The notes: generated by a model from the sequence alone, not told the origin. DNA of 54,173 nucleotides from an uncultured Bacteroidales bacterium (GCA_947175535.1 CAMWNF010000005.1:1-54173), one strand, 5' to 3'; shown: positions 34,491 through 43,881, counted from the first letter of the stretch. Made by a program: numbers and translations.

Positions 34491-35639
34491 ATGGAAGGAT
34501 TAATAATTGGATATGACGGAAAGCGGGCTGTGGCTAATAATACCGGACTGGGCAACTACAGCCGATATGTGATTGACACCCTGTCGATTGGTTTTCCGAG
34601 AAATACTTACAGACTATATTCGCCGACGCTTCGCGAAAATCCCCGTCTCGAACCTTTACTGATGCGCGCCAATGTCGAACTGAGCGGACCTTCGTCTGCT
34701 TTCGGCAGACGTTTCGGCTCTTTGTGGCGCTCTGTCGGAATAACACGCCAGCTTAATGCTGACGATATTTCGCTCTATCACGGTCTTAGCAATGAATTGC
34801 CGCTGAACATCGCCCGTGCGGCGTTTCCTTCGGTAGTGACAATCCATGACCTTATCTACCGTCGTGTTCCTGAGGATTATAAGCCTGTCGACCGGGCTAT
34901 GTATGATTATAAATATAGACGAGCTGCAGAGAACGCGACGCGAGTCATAGCCATCAGCCGCAAGACTCGCGACGACCTTGTCGAGGATTATCAGATTGAC
35001 CCCGCCAAAATCGACATAATCTATCAGGGCTGCGATCCCCGTTTCGGTCTGTCTGTGGTATTTGAGGAAAAAGAGCGCGTCAGAGCTGCATATCGACTTC
35101 CGAAAAGATATTTCATAAGTGTCGGCACTGTCCAGAGCCGCAAAAATCAGATGCTTGCCGTTAAAGCTCTCGAACGCCTTGACCTGCCTCTGGTCATCGT
35201 CGGCAACCGTAAGAGTGACTACGCAGCTGAAGTCGCTGCATATATAACGTCTCACGGCTTGACAGACAAAGTGCTGTGGCTTGACAATGTGCCCTTTGCC
35301 GATTTGCCGGCACTGTATGCCATGGCTGAGTTTTCGTCTTACACTTCGCGATACGAAGGCTTCGGCATTCCGGTCATAGAGTCTTTGTCGACCGGTACTC
35401 CTGTCATTGCCGCCACCGGTTCATGCCTTGAAGAGGCTGGCGGTCCGGGAGCGGTTTATGTCGACCCTGACGATGTCGACGGATTTGTCGAAAATGCCCG
35501 TCGCATGTCCGGCGACCGTATTTTCCATGATAAATATGCTGAAAAAGGTCGTCATTATGTCAAACGTTTCTCTGCCGACGAATTCGCGCGTCTTACCATG
35601 GCATGCTATCGTAAGGCGATAATTGAAAAAATAATCTGA
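34491..35639 (+). CDS. GT4-type glycosyltransferase
   Basis: SVGTVQSRKNQMLAVKAL, EFSSYTSRYEGFGIPVIESLSTGTPVIAA motifs. Confidence 0.88.
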   Translation: MEGLIIGYDGKRAVANNTGLGNYSRYVIDTLSIGFPRNTYRLYSPTLRENPRLEPLLMRANVELSGPSSAFGRRFGSLWRSVGITRQLNADDISLYHGLSNELPLNIARAAFPSVVTIHDLIYRRVPEDYKPVDRAMYDYKYRRAAENATRVIAISRKTRDDLVEDYQIDPAKIDIIYQGCDPRFGLSVVFEEKERVRAAYRLPKRYFISVGTVQSRKNQMLAVKALERLDLPLVIVGNRKSDYAAEVAAYITSHGLTDKVLWLDNVPFADLPALYAMAEFSSYTSRYEGFGIPVIESLSTGTPVIAATGSCLEEAGGPGAVYVDPDDVDGFVENARRMSGDRIFHDKYAEKGRHYVKRFSADEFARLTMACYRKAIIEKII

Positions 35640-35643
35640 ACAA

Positions 35644-36687
35644 ATGGATAAAAGCATTCTTATTATCGGTGCCGGCGGCTTTATCGGCGGCTTTATCGCG
35701 AAAGCTGCGCTCGAACGCGGCTATGACACTTGGGTCGGCGTCCGCGAATCAACCTCCCGCCGCTACCTCAATGACGAACGTCTGAAATTTGTCGTTCTCG
35801 ACTATGACGACACCGATGCGATGGCGAAAGCGCTGAAAGATGCCGCTCCCTCAGCCGGAAAGTGGGATTATATTATATGGAATTTGGGTGCGACCAAGTG
35901 TGCCAACTTCACCGATTTCAACCGCATCAATTATCTATATGTCCGCGACTTCGTGCTGATGCTCCAGCGTGAGGATATGGTACCCTCCCGCTTCCTGTTC
36001 ATGAGTTCGCTGAGCGCGCTCGGAGCTGCCGACGAAAAGGGCTACACGCCGATGACCTCGTCGACCGTCCCCAATCCGAACACCCGCTACGGTCTGTCGA
36101 AAATCAAAGCCGAGACTTTCCTTGAGACTCAGACTGATTTCCCTTGGATTATTTTCCGACCGACAGGTGTCTACGGTCCCCACGAGCGTGATTATCTGAT
36201 GATGATTAAGTCGATAGATGCTCACTGGGATTTCGGAGTCGGCTATCGCAAACAGGTGCTCACCTTCATCTATGTCGACGACCTTGTCAACGCGATGTTC
36301 GATGCTCTTGCAGCGGGCGTCGTCCACAAGAAATATATCATCAGCGAGCAACGCGCATATACCCAGGCTGAGTTCCGCAAGATAGTTGCCCAAACGCTTG
36401 GCAGGAAGTTTGTGATTCCCGTCAAATTGCCGCTATGGACGGCTTATATTGCGTCTGTGGTTGCAGAGAAGTGGGGCGTCGCCCGCATGAAGGCTTCGAC
36501 TCTCAACCGCGATAAATTCAAAATCATGCGTCAGCGCAACTGGAATTGTGACGTCTCCGACGCCGTCCGTGATTTCGGTTTCAAGACCCGCTTCCCCCTT
36601 CAGCGTGGAATTGAAGAGACCGTCAAGGCTTATCTTGCCGAAAAAACTGAGCAGAAGAAAAATAAAAAACAAGCTAAGAAATCATGA
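35644..36687 (+). CDS. NAD(P)-dependent epimerase/dehydratase (extended SDR)
   Basis: ILIIGAGGFIGGFIAKAAL, YGLSKIKAE, FRPTGVYGPHERD. Confidence 0.85.
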   Translation: MDKSILIIGAGGFIGGFIAKAALERGYDTWVGVRESTSRRYLNDERLKFVVLDYDDTDAMAKALKDAAPSAGKWDYIIWNLGATKCANFTDFNRINYLYVRDFVLMLQREDMVPSRFLFMSSLSALGAADEKGYTPMTSSTVPNPNTRYGLSKIKAETFLETQTDFPWIIFRPTGVYGPHERDYLMMIKSIDAHWDFGVGYRKQVLTFIYVDDLVNAMFDALAAGVVHKKYIISEQRAYTQAEFRKIVAQTLGRKFVIPVKLPLWTAYIASVVAEKWGVARMKASTLNRDKFKIMRQRNWNCDVSDAVRDFGFKTRFPLQRGIEETVKAYLAEKTEQKKNKKQAKKS

Positions 36688-36974
36688 GCGATTATAATTC
36701 AGCCCGTCGTCAGAAAGTTCCGGCATGGGTGACCGTGGTCATAATAATCTGTATGCTCCCGGTTCTCGCGTTTCCGACGATGCTTTCGATGACAATGCCC
36801 GATAGTCCGGCGCGCACGTTTGTCTGGTTCTATCCGTTCTATGTCATAGCCTCGGGAGTCTGTGCCCGCATATGCTGGCGTCAGCGTCGAGATGTGACGT
36901 GGATACTTCTGGCTCTTATGGTTCTGTCCCATCTTGCTATGTGGATGCTTGTCCTTAACGGAAATATCATTTGA
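36684..36974 (+). CDS. Small hydrophobic membrane protein
   Basis: 96 aa, three hydrophobic segments; ATGA overlap with the upstream gene and in operon with the downstream one. Confidence 0.65.
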   Translation: MSDYNSARRQKVPAWVTVVIIICMLPVLAFPTMLSMTMPDSPARTFVWFYPFYVIASGVCARICWRQRRDVTWILLALMVLSHLAMWMLVLNGNII

Positions 36975-36976
36975 CA

Positions 36977-37600
36977 ATGGAGCTCGACGAGTATATCGAA
37001 TCACATATCGACCGTGAGCCTTACCATCTCCACGAGCTGTACCGTCGCACCAATCTGACGCGGCTCTATGCCCGCATGTGCTCGGGTCACACTCAAGGGC
37101 GTCTGCTTGCGATGCTTTCGAAGATGATTTCGCCCCGCCGCGTCCTTGAACTCGGCACGTTTACAGGCTATTCCGCCCTGTGTCTGGCTGAAGGAATTCC
37201 TGCCGGAGGTGAACTTCACACTGTCGAGATTGACGACGAGTCGGAAGACGAACTGCTCGAACTGTTCGCTTCTGCTCCCGGCGGCGAGAAAATCACGCTT
37301 CATATCGGCGACGCCCTGCAACTGATACCTGAGATTGCGGGTGAGTGGGATTTGGTGTTTATCGACGCCAACAAACGCCACTATTGCGAATATTATGAGG
37401 CGGTTTTCCCCGTGGTGCGCCCCGGAGCTTACATCATCGCCGATAACACGCTGTGGGACGGCAAAGTGGTCGACCCTTCGGCACACGATGCCCAGACCGA
37501 AGGCATTCTCGCATTCAACGACATGATTGCTGCCGACGACCGTGTCGAAAAAGTCATTCTCCCCATCCGCGACGGCATGACTATCATCAGAAAGAAATAA
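36977..37600 (+). CDS. Class I SAM-dependent O-methyltransferase (YrrM/caffeoyl-CoA OMT-like)
   Basis: VLELGTFTGYSALCLAEGIPAGGELHTVEID, DLVFIDANKRHYCEYYE, IIADNTLWDGKV. Confidence 0.88.
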   Translation: MELDEYIESHIDREPYHLHELYRRTNLTRLYARMCSGHTQGRLLAMLSKMISPRRVLELGTFTGYSALCLAEGIPAGGELHTVEIDDESEDELLELFASAPGGEKITLHIGDALQLIPEIAGEWDLVFIDANKRHYCEYYEAVFPVVRPGAYIIADNTLWDGKVVDPSAHDAQTEGILAFNDMIAADDRVEKVILPIRDGMTIIRKK

Positions 37601-37609
37601 TTATAAACA

Positions 37610-38149
37610 ATGATTAAAGAAATACTTGAACATAATCGTCGCTTCGTAGAAGAGAAAGGCTACGAGCGTTTCCGCACTGATAAATATCCCAACAAGAAAA
37701 TTGCGATTGTGACCTGCATGGACACGCGTCTTGTCGAACTGCTCCCTGCCGCACTCGGCTTCCGCAATGGCGACGTGAAAGTCATCAAAAACGCCGGCGC
37801 AACGATTACCAATCCCTTTGACAGCACGATGCGTAGCCTGCTTGTCGCTGTCTATGAGCTTGGCGTAGAGGAAATAATGGTTATAGGTCATACGGGCTGC
37901 GGCGTCCAGGGCATGGACAGCGCAGAGATGCAACATCTTATGAAAGAACGCGGTATTCCCGAAAGCAATATCAACCTGATGAAGCACTGTGGCATCGACC
38001 TTGACAGCTGGCTTCACGGATTCGACGACACCGACGAAGCAATCCGCGAAACTGTCGACCTCATCCGAAACCATCCCCTTATGACCCACGACATCACCGT
38101 CAAAGGCTACATAATGGACTCCGAAACCGGTACCCTCCGCCCCCTTTGA
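37610..38149 (+). CDS. Beta-class carbonic anhydrase
   Basis: Zn/catalytic motifs CMDTR and GHTGCG; RNAGATI-like KNAGATI. Confidence 0.9.
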   Translation: MIKEILEHNRRFVEEKGYERFRTDKYPNKKIAIVTCMDTRLVELLPAALGFRNGDVKVIKNAGATITNPFDSTMRSLLVAVYELGVEEIMVIGHTGCGVQGMDSAEMQHLMKERGIPESNINLMKHCGIDLDSWLHGFDDTDEAIRETVDLIRNHPLMTHDITVKGYIMDSETGTLRPL

Positions 38150-38193
38150 AAGGATCAAAACCGTTTTCACTTGGCTGATAATGGCGAGTTGTT

Positions 38194-38201
38194 TATCTTT
38201 G
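38194..38201 (+). promoter_or_regulatory. Candidate -7 box for the acyltransferase, predicted leaderless
   Basis: TATCTTTG ends 7 nt before ATG at 38209; CTTG 20 bp upstream. Confidence 0.4.
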
Positions 38202-38208
38202 CATTGAT

Positions 38209-39381
38209 ATGTCTACAACAACGTTCAATCCTATAGCAGAGAGCGGCAGGGCAGCCCGTCGGGAGGGATGGGTCGACGCTCTCCGCATTGTCGCTTGTGC
38301 GATGGTCGTACTCAGCCATTGCTGCGACCATTTCACGGCTGCATTTGACTCGAATTACTCGTTTTTCCTCACAGGCACGGCTATCGGCAGCATTGTTCGC
38401 CCTTGTGTGCCGTTGTTCGTGATGATGTCAGGTGTGCTTCTGCTCCCAATCAATAATAATGTAAGCCTGAGCGGATTTTACAAGAAAAGAGTGTCGCGCG
38501 TTTTGATTGCGCTGATTTTCTGGTCTCTGCTGCTACCTGTAGCTTGCTACTTCTACTTTAATTCTGTCGGCGGAAGCTCGGTCAACCCAGCGGTCGACCT
38601 TACGGCTTACACTCGGTCAGGATTAGTCAATCGCCTGTGGAGCTGGATATTCAACTTTAACTATGATACAACTCCGCTGTGGTATCTTTATATGCTGCTC
38701 GGTCTATATTTAGCCATGCCGATTGTCAACGCATGGCTTGCCACTGCCAGCCGCAAAGATTTACGCGCAGTGCTGATTGTTTGGATTGCAACCCTTTTTA
38801 TTCCGATTATAAAAATCGTCGCTCCCCTTTGTGGCTATGCCGGTAATTACGGCAATCTCGATATATGGGGCGGCTGCGATTGGAATGTCTACGGCACGTT
38901 TTACTATATGTCGGGGTTTATGGGTTATATTCTACTCGCATATTACATGGTAAAATACCCGCTGTCGTGGAGCAACCGCAAACTGGCGGTCATCGGTAGC
39001 CTTATGTTTGCCGCAGGATTTGTATTGACTTTCGGCGGCTATGTATTGCTGCAGAAATATTTCCCCGGTAATTATTCATATCTGGAAATAGCGTGGTGGT
39101 TTACAGGTATCAACGTATTCATTATGACATGGCCGATATTCGAGTGGTTCAGACGTTCGTCAATCAGACCTCGAAAAGTGTTGACATATCTTGCCGGTCT
39201 GACGTTCGGCATATACCTTTGTCACTTTTTCTTTGTGATGGTGGGATATGACCTCTTTAACATTGCGTCGCTCCCCGCAGTTGTGAGGATTGCATTAAAC
39301 CTGATTTTCACTTTCAGTTGCGCCGCCATCCTCGCCGCTCTCCTAAAAAGCTGGAAAGTCACCCGGAAATTTGTGTCATAG
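38209..39381 (+). CDS. Acyltransferase family 3 integral membrane protein
   Basis: N-terminal REGWVDALRIVACAMVVLSHCCDHF, VRPCVPLFVMMSGVLLL, multiple TM helices, TPLWYLYMLLGLYLAMP. Confidence 0.87.
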   Translation: MSTTTFNPIAESGRAARREGWVDALRIVACAMVVLSHCCDHFTAAFDSNYSFFLTGTAIGSIVRPCVPLFVMMSGVLLLPINNNVSLSGFYKKRVSRVLIALIFWSLLLPVACYFYFNSVGGSSVNPAVDLTAYTRSGLVNRLWSWIFNFNYDTTPLWYLYMLLGLYLAMPIVNAWLATASRKDLRAVLIVWIATLFIPIIKIVAPLCGYAGNYGNLDIWGGCDWNVYGTFYYMSGFMGYILLAYYMVKYPLSWSNRKLAVIGSLMFAAGFVLTFGGYVLLQKYFPGNYSYLEIAWWFTGINVFIMTWPIFEWFRRSSIRPRKVLTYLAGLTFGIYLCHFFFVMVGYDLFNIASLPAVVRIALNLIFTFSCAAILAALLKSWKVTRKFVS

Positions 39382-39474
39382 CTCGAATAGGCTGATGACC
39401 GAAGTTGTTTTTTCTCGAAACTACGCGATTTTAACAATATTGCACGACGGCGTAGAGTCGCGTTATCAACGGCT

Positions 39475-39508
39475 CACCATCAACGGCTACATAATAGACT
39501 CCGAAACC
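39475..39508 (+). repeat. Partial duplicate of the carbonic anhydrase 3' end
   Basis: CACCATCAACGGCTACATAATAGACTCCGAAACC vs 38095-38128 CACCGTCAAAGGCTACATAATGGACTCCGAAACC: 31/34 identical by hand. Confidence 0.7.
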
Positions 39509-39533
39509 TGCGCTCCCTGTAACAAAAGAGTAG

Positions 39534-39553
39534 GGGCGTACCCTGGTGCGCCC
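39534..39553. repeat. Small intergenic inverted repeat GGGCG-N10-CGCCC
   Basis: GGGCGTACCCTGGTGCGCCC within a non-coding region. Confidence 0.4.
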
Positions 39554-39737
39554 GAAACAAACAGTTGCCAATAGTTACAGACTCGGCTTTAGCCGGGTGT
39601 AAATGTAAGCCTATGGCAAATCTCGCGTAGCAGATGCAGCCATAGGATACAATCCAACCCCAAAGCAAAGAGTTCCGCCAACTAAACGTGGCTTGTAATA
39701 TTCCTCTGATGCGGTTTATTCACGGCTATAAAGTTGA

Positions 39738-39777
39738 AATGCACTCCAAAAATTATACCCAATTTTTGGAGTGCATT
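39738..39777. repeat. Perfect 17-bp inverted repeat with 6-nt loop
   Basis: AATGCACTCCAAAAATT-ATACCC-AATTTTTGGAGTGCATT. Confidence 0.85.
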
Positions 39778-39855
39778 GTAGGAAAAATACATTTAATATT
39801 ATTGTAAATACTAAAGTATAATAAAAGGCTAACCTATTGTAAATAATATTGATAT

Positions 39856-40953
39856 TTATTGGATTCTATTAATTTCAGCTTGTATTTCAGATTCTGAAAA
39901 GAATGGTCTACATAGAAATGTTGTAAAACTATTTAAATTTGAGCTAAATACAGGAATTTTACTTCCCTTTTGTTTAATAGTGTCCCCTATGATACGTCTT
40001 CTATAATATAAATTACTTCCACTATAAACTTGAATTTCCCAGTTACCCAGTTCCTTTGACCGATTATAATTTGAACCTCTAACTGGGGATGCTCCCGGCA
40101 CAACGAAATATAGACCAGGAATGTCAAAATTTTTGAGTCTATTATTTGATATTGCTCGCAATATTGTTTCATCGGCCATCTCCCAACCGTATGGAATTGG
40201 ATTGGCTATAACTACTTTACCTTTAGCTGCGTCAAACTCAAATCGAAAATCATATACATCGTTTCTTATAATGTATCCAGCTACTTGAAACGTCGAAACA
40301 CCTAATTTATTCAATAGATTCTGGATTGCTTGGTTGCGTAACTGACTGCGTTTGAATTGCTCTCTTCTTTCAGCTTCCTCTCTAGCTGCCAGTTCTTCCC
40401 TTCTGGTCCGCTCGATTTGTTCTCTCTTTTCGCGCTCAATTCGTTCCTCTTCAGACTTTATCCTTGCCCTTTCTTCTTCTTTTGGTTTAATTATAAGACC
40501 TTCCGCAACTTTCTGCGAGAGTGAAACTAAATGATTCATATTCTGGACTGGAGATGAAGTATCAAAAGAATAAACTATTACTGCACTCTGAACGTCAATA
40601 AGGCGAGAAGACACGAATATTTCGTCGAGCAATTCGTTTGCATCTACCACCGCAACATATCTCACGCCAAATTGCTGTCCGATTTTGGCGATTTGACTGT
40701 CAGATACATTTCCAGAAACTTGGTAATCTTGTTCCGAGGAAATGGCATTGAGAAAATCATTAGTTCTTTCAATGGCAATGTAGTCTGGTGATGCAGCTAT
40801 CTCCGAAACCATTTTAGAGCCAATGACTTTTTTATATGCCTCATCGATATCGCCAATCATGTAAACAGCGAGTTTTTGTTTGAAATTATTATTTTGTCCA
40901 TCTACCGTCGTAAACGAAACAGCTAATAATAGCATGATGAATATTGTACGCAT
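39856..40953 (-). CDS. Secreted CsgG/TolB-like protein with charged coiled-coil linker and extra C-terminal domain; unknown function
   Basis: Signal peptide; N-terminal domain paralogous to 40965-41444; EEERARIKSEEERIEREKREQIERTRREELAAREEAERREQ coiled coil. Confidence 0.65.
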   Translation of the reverse strand: MRTIFIMLLLAVSFTTVDGQNNNFKQKLAVYMIGDIDEAYKKVIGSKMVSEIAASPDYIAIERTNDFLNAISSEQDYQVSGNVSDSQIAKIGQQFGVRYVAVVDANELLDEIFVSSRLIDVQSAVIVYSFDTSSPVQNMNHLVSLSQKVAEGLIIKPKEEERARIKSEEERIEREKREQIERTRREELAAREEAERREQFKRSQLRNQAIQNLLNKLGVSTFQVAGYIIRNDVYDFRFEFDAAKGKVVIANPIPYGWEMADETILRAISNNRLKNFDIPGLYFVVPGASPVRGSNYNRSKELGNWEIQVYSGSNLYYRRRIIGDTIKQKGSKIPVFSSNLNSFTTFLCRPFFSESEIQAEINRIQ

Positions 40954-40964
40954 ATACCAAAGAT

Positions 40965-41444
40965 TTATTTAGACTTATTATTAAGAAGACGATATGCGAG
41001 ATTATTTGCCATGGTGGATATAATCTCCGATCCAGTGTATTCCCGTTTGAGATTCACTGTTTTGAGAATCTCCCCGGATACCAAGTCGATCAACTTAGCA
41101 AACATATGGCATTGGTCGTCTGCGGATATTACGGTGTGGACTACAATGACATAATCAACACCTAAACGTTGTCCCACGGAACGAATTTCTTTTTCGGGAA
41201 GGTCTCCAGATGTCTGATAGTCTTGTTCTTTATCAAGAGCGTTGACAAATGACGAGTTTCTTTCAAATGCCTTGTAATCTTTATTCCCAGAAAGTCGTGC
41301 AAGGACCGATGAACAAACAATTGATTTGGTAGATTTGGAGATTTCGCCTTCTGCGTACACGGCAACCTTTTTAGCCGCCATAGCTTCACTTGCGAACATG
41401 GTACTAGTAACCATAATGAAAAGAAGTAAATATAACCTTTTCAT
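40965..41444 (-). CDS. Secreted CsgG/TolB-like protein, paralogue of the downstream gene
   Basis: Signal peptide; KVAVYAEGEISKSTKSIV..DYKAFERNSSFVNALDKEQDYQTSGDLPEKEIRSVGQRLGVDYVIVV..AKLIDLVSGEI parallels the 39856-40953 N-terminus. Confidence 0.65.
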   Translation of the reverse strand: MKRLYLLLFIMVTSTMFASEAMAAKKVAVYAEGEISKSTKSIVCSSVLARLSGNKDYKAFERNSSFVNALDKEQDYQTSGDLPEKEIRSVGQRLGVDYVIVVHTVISADDQCHMFAKLIDLVSGEILKTVNLKREYTGSEIISTMANNLAYRLLNNKSK

Positions 41445-41603
41445 AAATACATTTTATGCCTCTGGACTCTCCTCGTTGGCTTTAGATAAAAAAATAAGAG
41501 CGTGAGAGTCTGTATCTTCTACCCGTCCCACAAACTGAGGCTCTGGAATGCCTTTCAAGATGAAACGAGCAGTTAGAGCCTCACGCAGATATGTGAATAT
41601 AAT

Positions 41604-41623
41604 ATATCTCCTCGCGGAGATAT
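41604..41623 (-). other. Hairpin with GNRA-type tetraloop inside element copy 2
   Basis: Minus-strand RNA AUAUCUCC-GCGA-GGAGAUAU, 8-bp perfect stem. Confidence 0.6.
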
Positions 41624-41744
41624 GGGATATATCACAATCGAAAGGCATCTATCACTGCAACATTTGACCTTGATAAGAAATTTTCCAGATTTCAGTTTGT
41701 CAAATGAGCGTCGATAAACGCTTCATAATAATTAGTATGTCTTT

Positions 41745-41762
41745 GTCAATCGTTTAATTGAC
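41745..41762 (-). other. Hairpin at the 5' end of repeat element copy 2
   Basis: GTCAAT-N6-ATTGAC, at the position equivalent to hairpin 913-934 but with different stem sequence. Confidence 0.5.
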
Positions 41763-41996
41763 GGTGCTAATTTACGAAATATTATTAAATTAAACAATAA
41801 AACTGCGATTATTTAGATTTATTGCTATACACAGAACCCCAGATAGATTTGCATAAACCTCTGTGTGTTCATTCCACCTTTATCTACAATAATACATAGC
41901 AATGGCGTCAGAGCGTAAGGTTCAGACGTACATTCCTTTTTTCTGTTTCTGCGTGGTTTTATTCATCCGGAGACGGACGCAAAAATTGCCTTACTA

Positions 41997-43568
41997 TTAT
42001 TTCGCCGTTGGCGGATAGTCGAGGGTGTAGTGGAGGCCGCGGGATTCTTTGCGCTCTTTAGCTTGTCGCATAATGAGATAGCCGACGTTGATGATGTTGC
42101 GCAGTTCGCAGATTTCGCGCGAGGCTTTTGAGCATTTGAACAGGGGTTCGGTCTCTTCATAGAGTATGTCGAGTCGGTTCCATGCGCGGTCGAGTCGCAG
42201 ATTGCTGCGGACGATGCCGACATATGTTCCCATTATCTGGTTTACCTCTTTGATGCTCTGAGTGATAAGCACCATTTCTTCAGGATGGCGCGTGCCCTCG
42301 TCGTTCCATTCAGGCACGTCAGTGCGGAACGACAGATGTTTCACCTCCTCGCGGGCGTGGCGTGCGGCTGCGTCGGCATAAACGACGGCTTCAATCAGCG
42401 AGTTAGATGCCAAACGGTTACCGCCGTGCAGACCGGTGCACGAACATTCGCCGAGAGCATATAGCCGCTTGATTGACGACTCGCCGTTGCCGTCGACCTT
42501 GATGCCCCCGCAGAGATAGTGGGCTGCCGGAGCGACGGGAATGTAATCTTTTGTTATGTCGATGCCGAGCGACAGACATTTGCGGTAGATGTTGGGGAAG
42601 TGGCGTTTGGTCTCTTCCGGGTCTTTGTGTGTAACGTCGAGATAGACATGGTCGTCGCCGTGAAGTTTCATTTCGCTGTCGATTGCGCGGGCGACGATGT
42701 CGCGCGGAGCAAGTGACAGACGAGGGTCGTATTTGTGCATGAACTCCTCGCCCTTGAGGTTGCGGAGCACGGCGCCATAGCCTCGCATGGCTTCGGTGAT
42801 GAGGAATGACGGACGGTCGCCGGGATGATATAGTGCCGTCGGGTGGAACTGAATGAATTCCATGTCCTTTACCGTGCCCTTTGCGCGATATACCATTGCG
42901 ATACCGTCGCCTGTGGCTACGAGCGGATTGGTCGTGGTCTGATAGACAGCTCCGACGCCTCCGGTAGCCATGACCGTCACTTTCGACAGGAAAGTGTCGA
43001 CCTTGCCGGTGTCGGGATTGAGCACATAGGCGCCGTAGCATGTGATGTCGGGCGTGCGACGGGTGACGATTTTGCCGAGATGGTGTTGAGTGATTATCTC
43101 GATGGCGAAGCGACCTTCGAATACATCGATATTGGGGTTCGAGCGCACCGCCTTGATAAGACTTTCCTGAATTTCGAAACCTGTGTTGTCGGCGTGGTGA
43201 AGAATGCGGAACTCGCTGTGACCGCCTTCGCGATGAAGGTCAAACGACCCGTCGTCTTTCTTGTCGAAGTCAACACCCCAGTCGATTAGCTGTCTGATTT
43301 GCTCCGGTGCACCTTTGACGACCTTTTCGACTGCCTCAGGGTCGCTGAGCCAGTCGCCGGCGACCATGGTGTCGTGGATATGCTTGTCGAAATCGTCGAC
43401 CATAAGATTTGTAACCGATGCCACGCCGCCCTGAGCGAGAGCCGTATTTGCTTCGTCGATAGTGGTTTTGCATATAAGAGCCACCTTCCCGGTGGCTGCT
43501 ACTTTGAGCGCGAAACTCATTCCGGCAATGCCGGAACCGATCACGAGGTAATCGTATTTATAAGTCAT
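41997..43568 (-). CDS. nadB: L-aspartate oxidase
   Basis: DYLVIGSGIAGMSFALKVA FAD motif; HREGGHSEFRILHHADNTG; GGIKVDGNGESSIKRLYALGECSCTGLHGGNRLASNSLIEAVVYA. Confidence 0.93.
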   Translation of the reverse strand: MTYKYDYLVIGSGIAGMSFALKVAATGKVALICKTTIDEANTALAQGGVASVTNLMVDDFDKHIHDTMVAGDWLSDPEAVEKVVKGAPEQIRQLIDWGVDFDKKDDGSFDLHREGGHSEFRILHHADNTGFEIQESLIKAVRSNPNIDVFEGRFAIEIITQHHLGKIVTRRTPDITCYGAYVLNPDTGKVDTFLSKVTVMATGGVGAVYQTTTNPLVATGDGIAMVYRAKGTVKDMEFIQFHPTALYHPGDRPSFLITEAMRGYGAVLRNLKGEEFMHKYDPRLSLAPRDIVARAIDSEMKLHGDDHVYLDVTHKDPEETKRHFPNIYRKCLSLGIDITKDYIPVAPAAHYLCGGIKVDGNGESSIKRLYALGECSCTGLHGGNRLASNSLIEAVVYADAAARHAREEVKHLSFRTDVPEWNDEGTRHPEEMVLITQSIKEVNQIMGTYVGIVRSNLRLDRAWNRLDILYEETEPLFKCSKASREICELRNIINVGYLIMRQAKERKESRGLHYTLDYPPTAK

Positions 43569-43881
43569 GTCTTTTTACGAAGTTATGCGCCGCAAAATAA
43601 CTAAAAATCGCCGAAACAGCCAAGAAAATCCCCCACATAACCGCAAAAATCCATCGCTATCGCTTTCACCCGTCTCACATCGGTTATGTGACCTGTCATC
43701 CCGAACCGCCTTCTGATGTTTATTTATGAATTGTTAAATCTGTGTGGCTAATCGGTTATAAGATAATCATATATCGGCGATAGAATGTGTTAAATCGCTT
43801 TCTCGTCTGAAATCACTGTCACCCGTAATGATTTCCTATATAACTTTGCAACCGTAAAAACCGGGGGCGGGTTTTTATGAT

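Larger units (their letters stand above)
41454..41762 (-). repeat. Leader-like repeat element, copy 2, with a 64-aa ORF (41454-41648)
   Basis: Shared conserved blocks with 591-934; ORF MPFDCDISHISARRYIIFTYLREALTARFILKGIPEPQFVGRVEDTDSHALIFLSKANEESPEA ends 9 nt before the ATG of 40965-41444. Confidence 0.6.

Noticed and set aside
43838-43877. TAACTTTG motif followed by AAAAACC..GGGTTTTT as a second promoter-hairpin unit
   Set aside because: The hairpin fits an ordinary terminator for sufS on the minus strand, and there is no plus-strand gene downstream.
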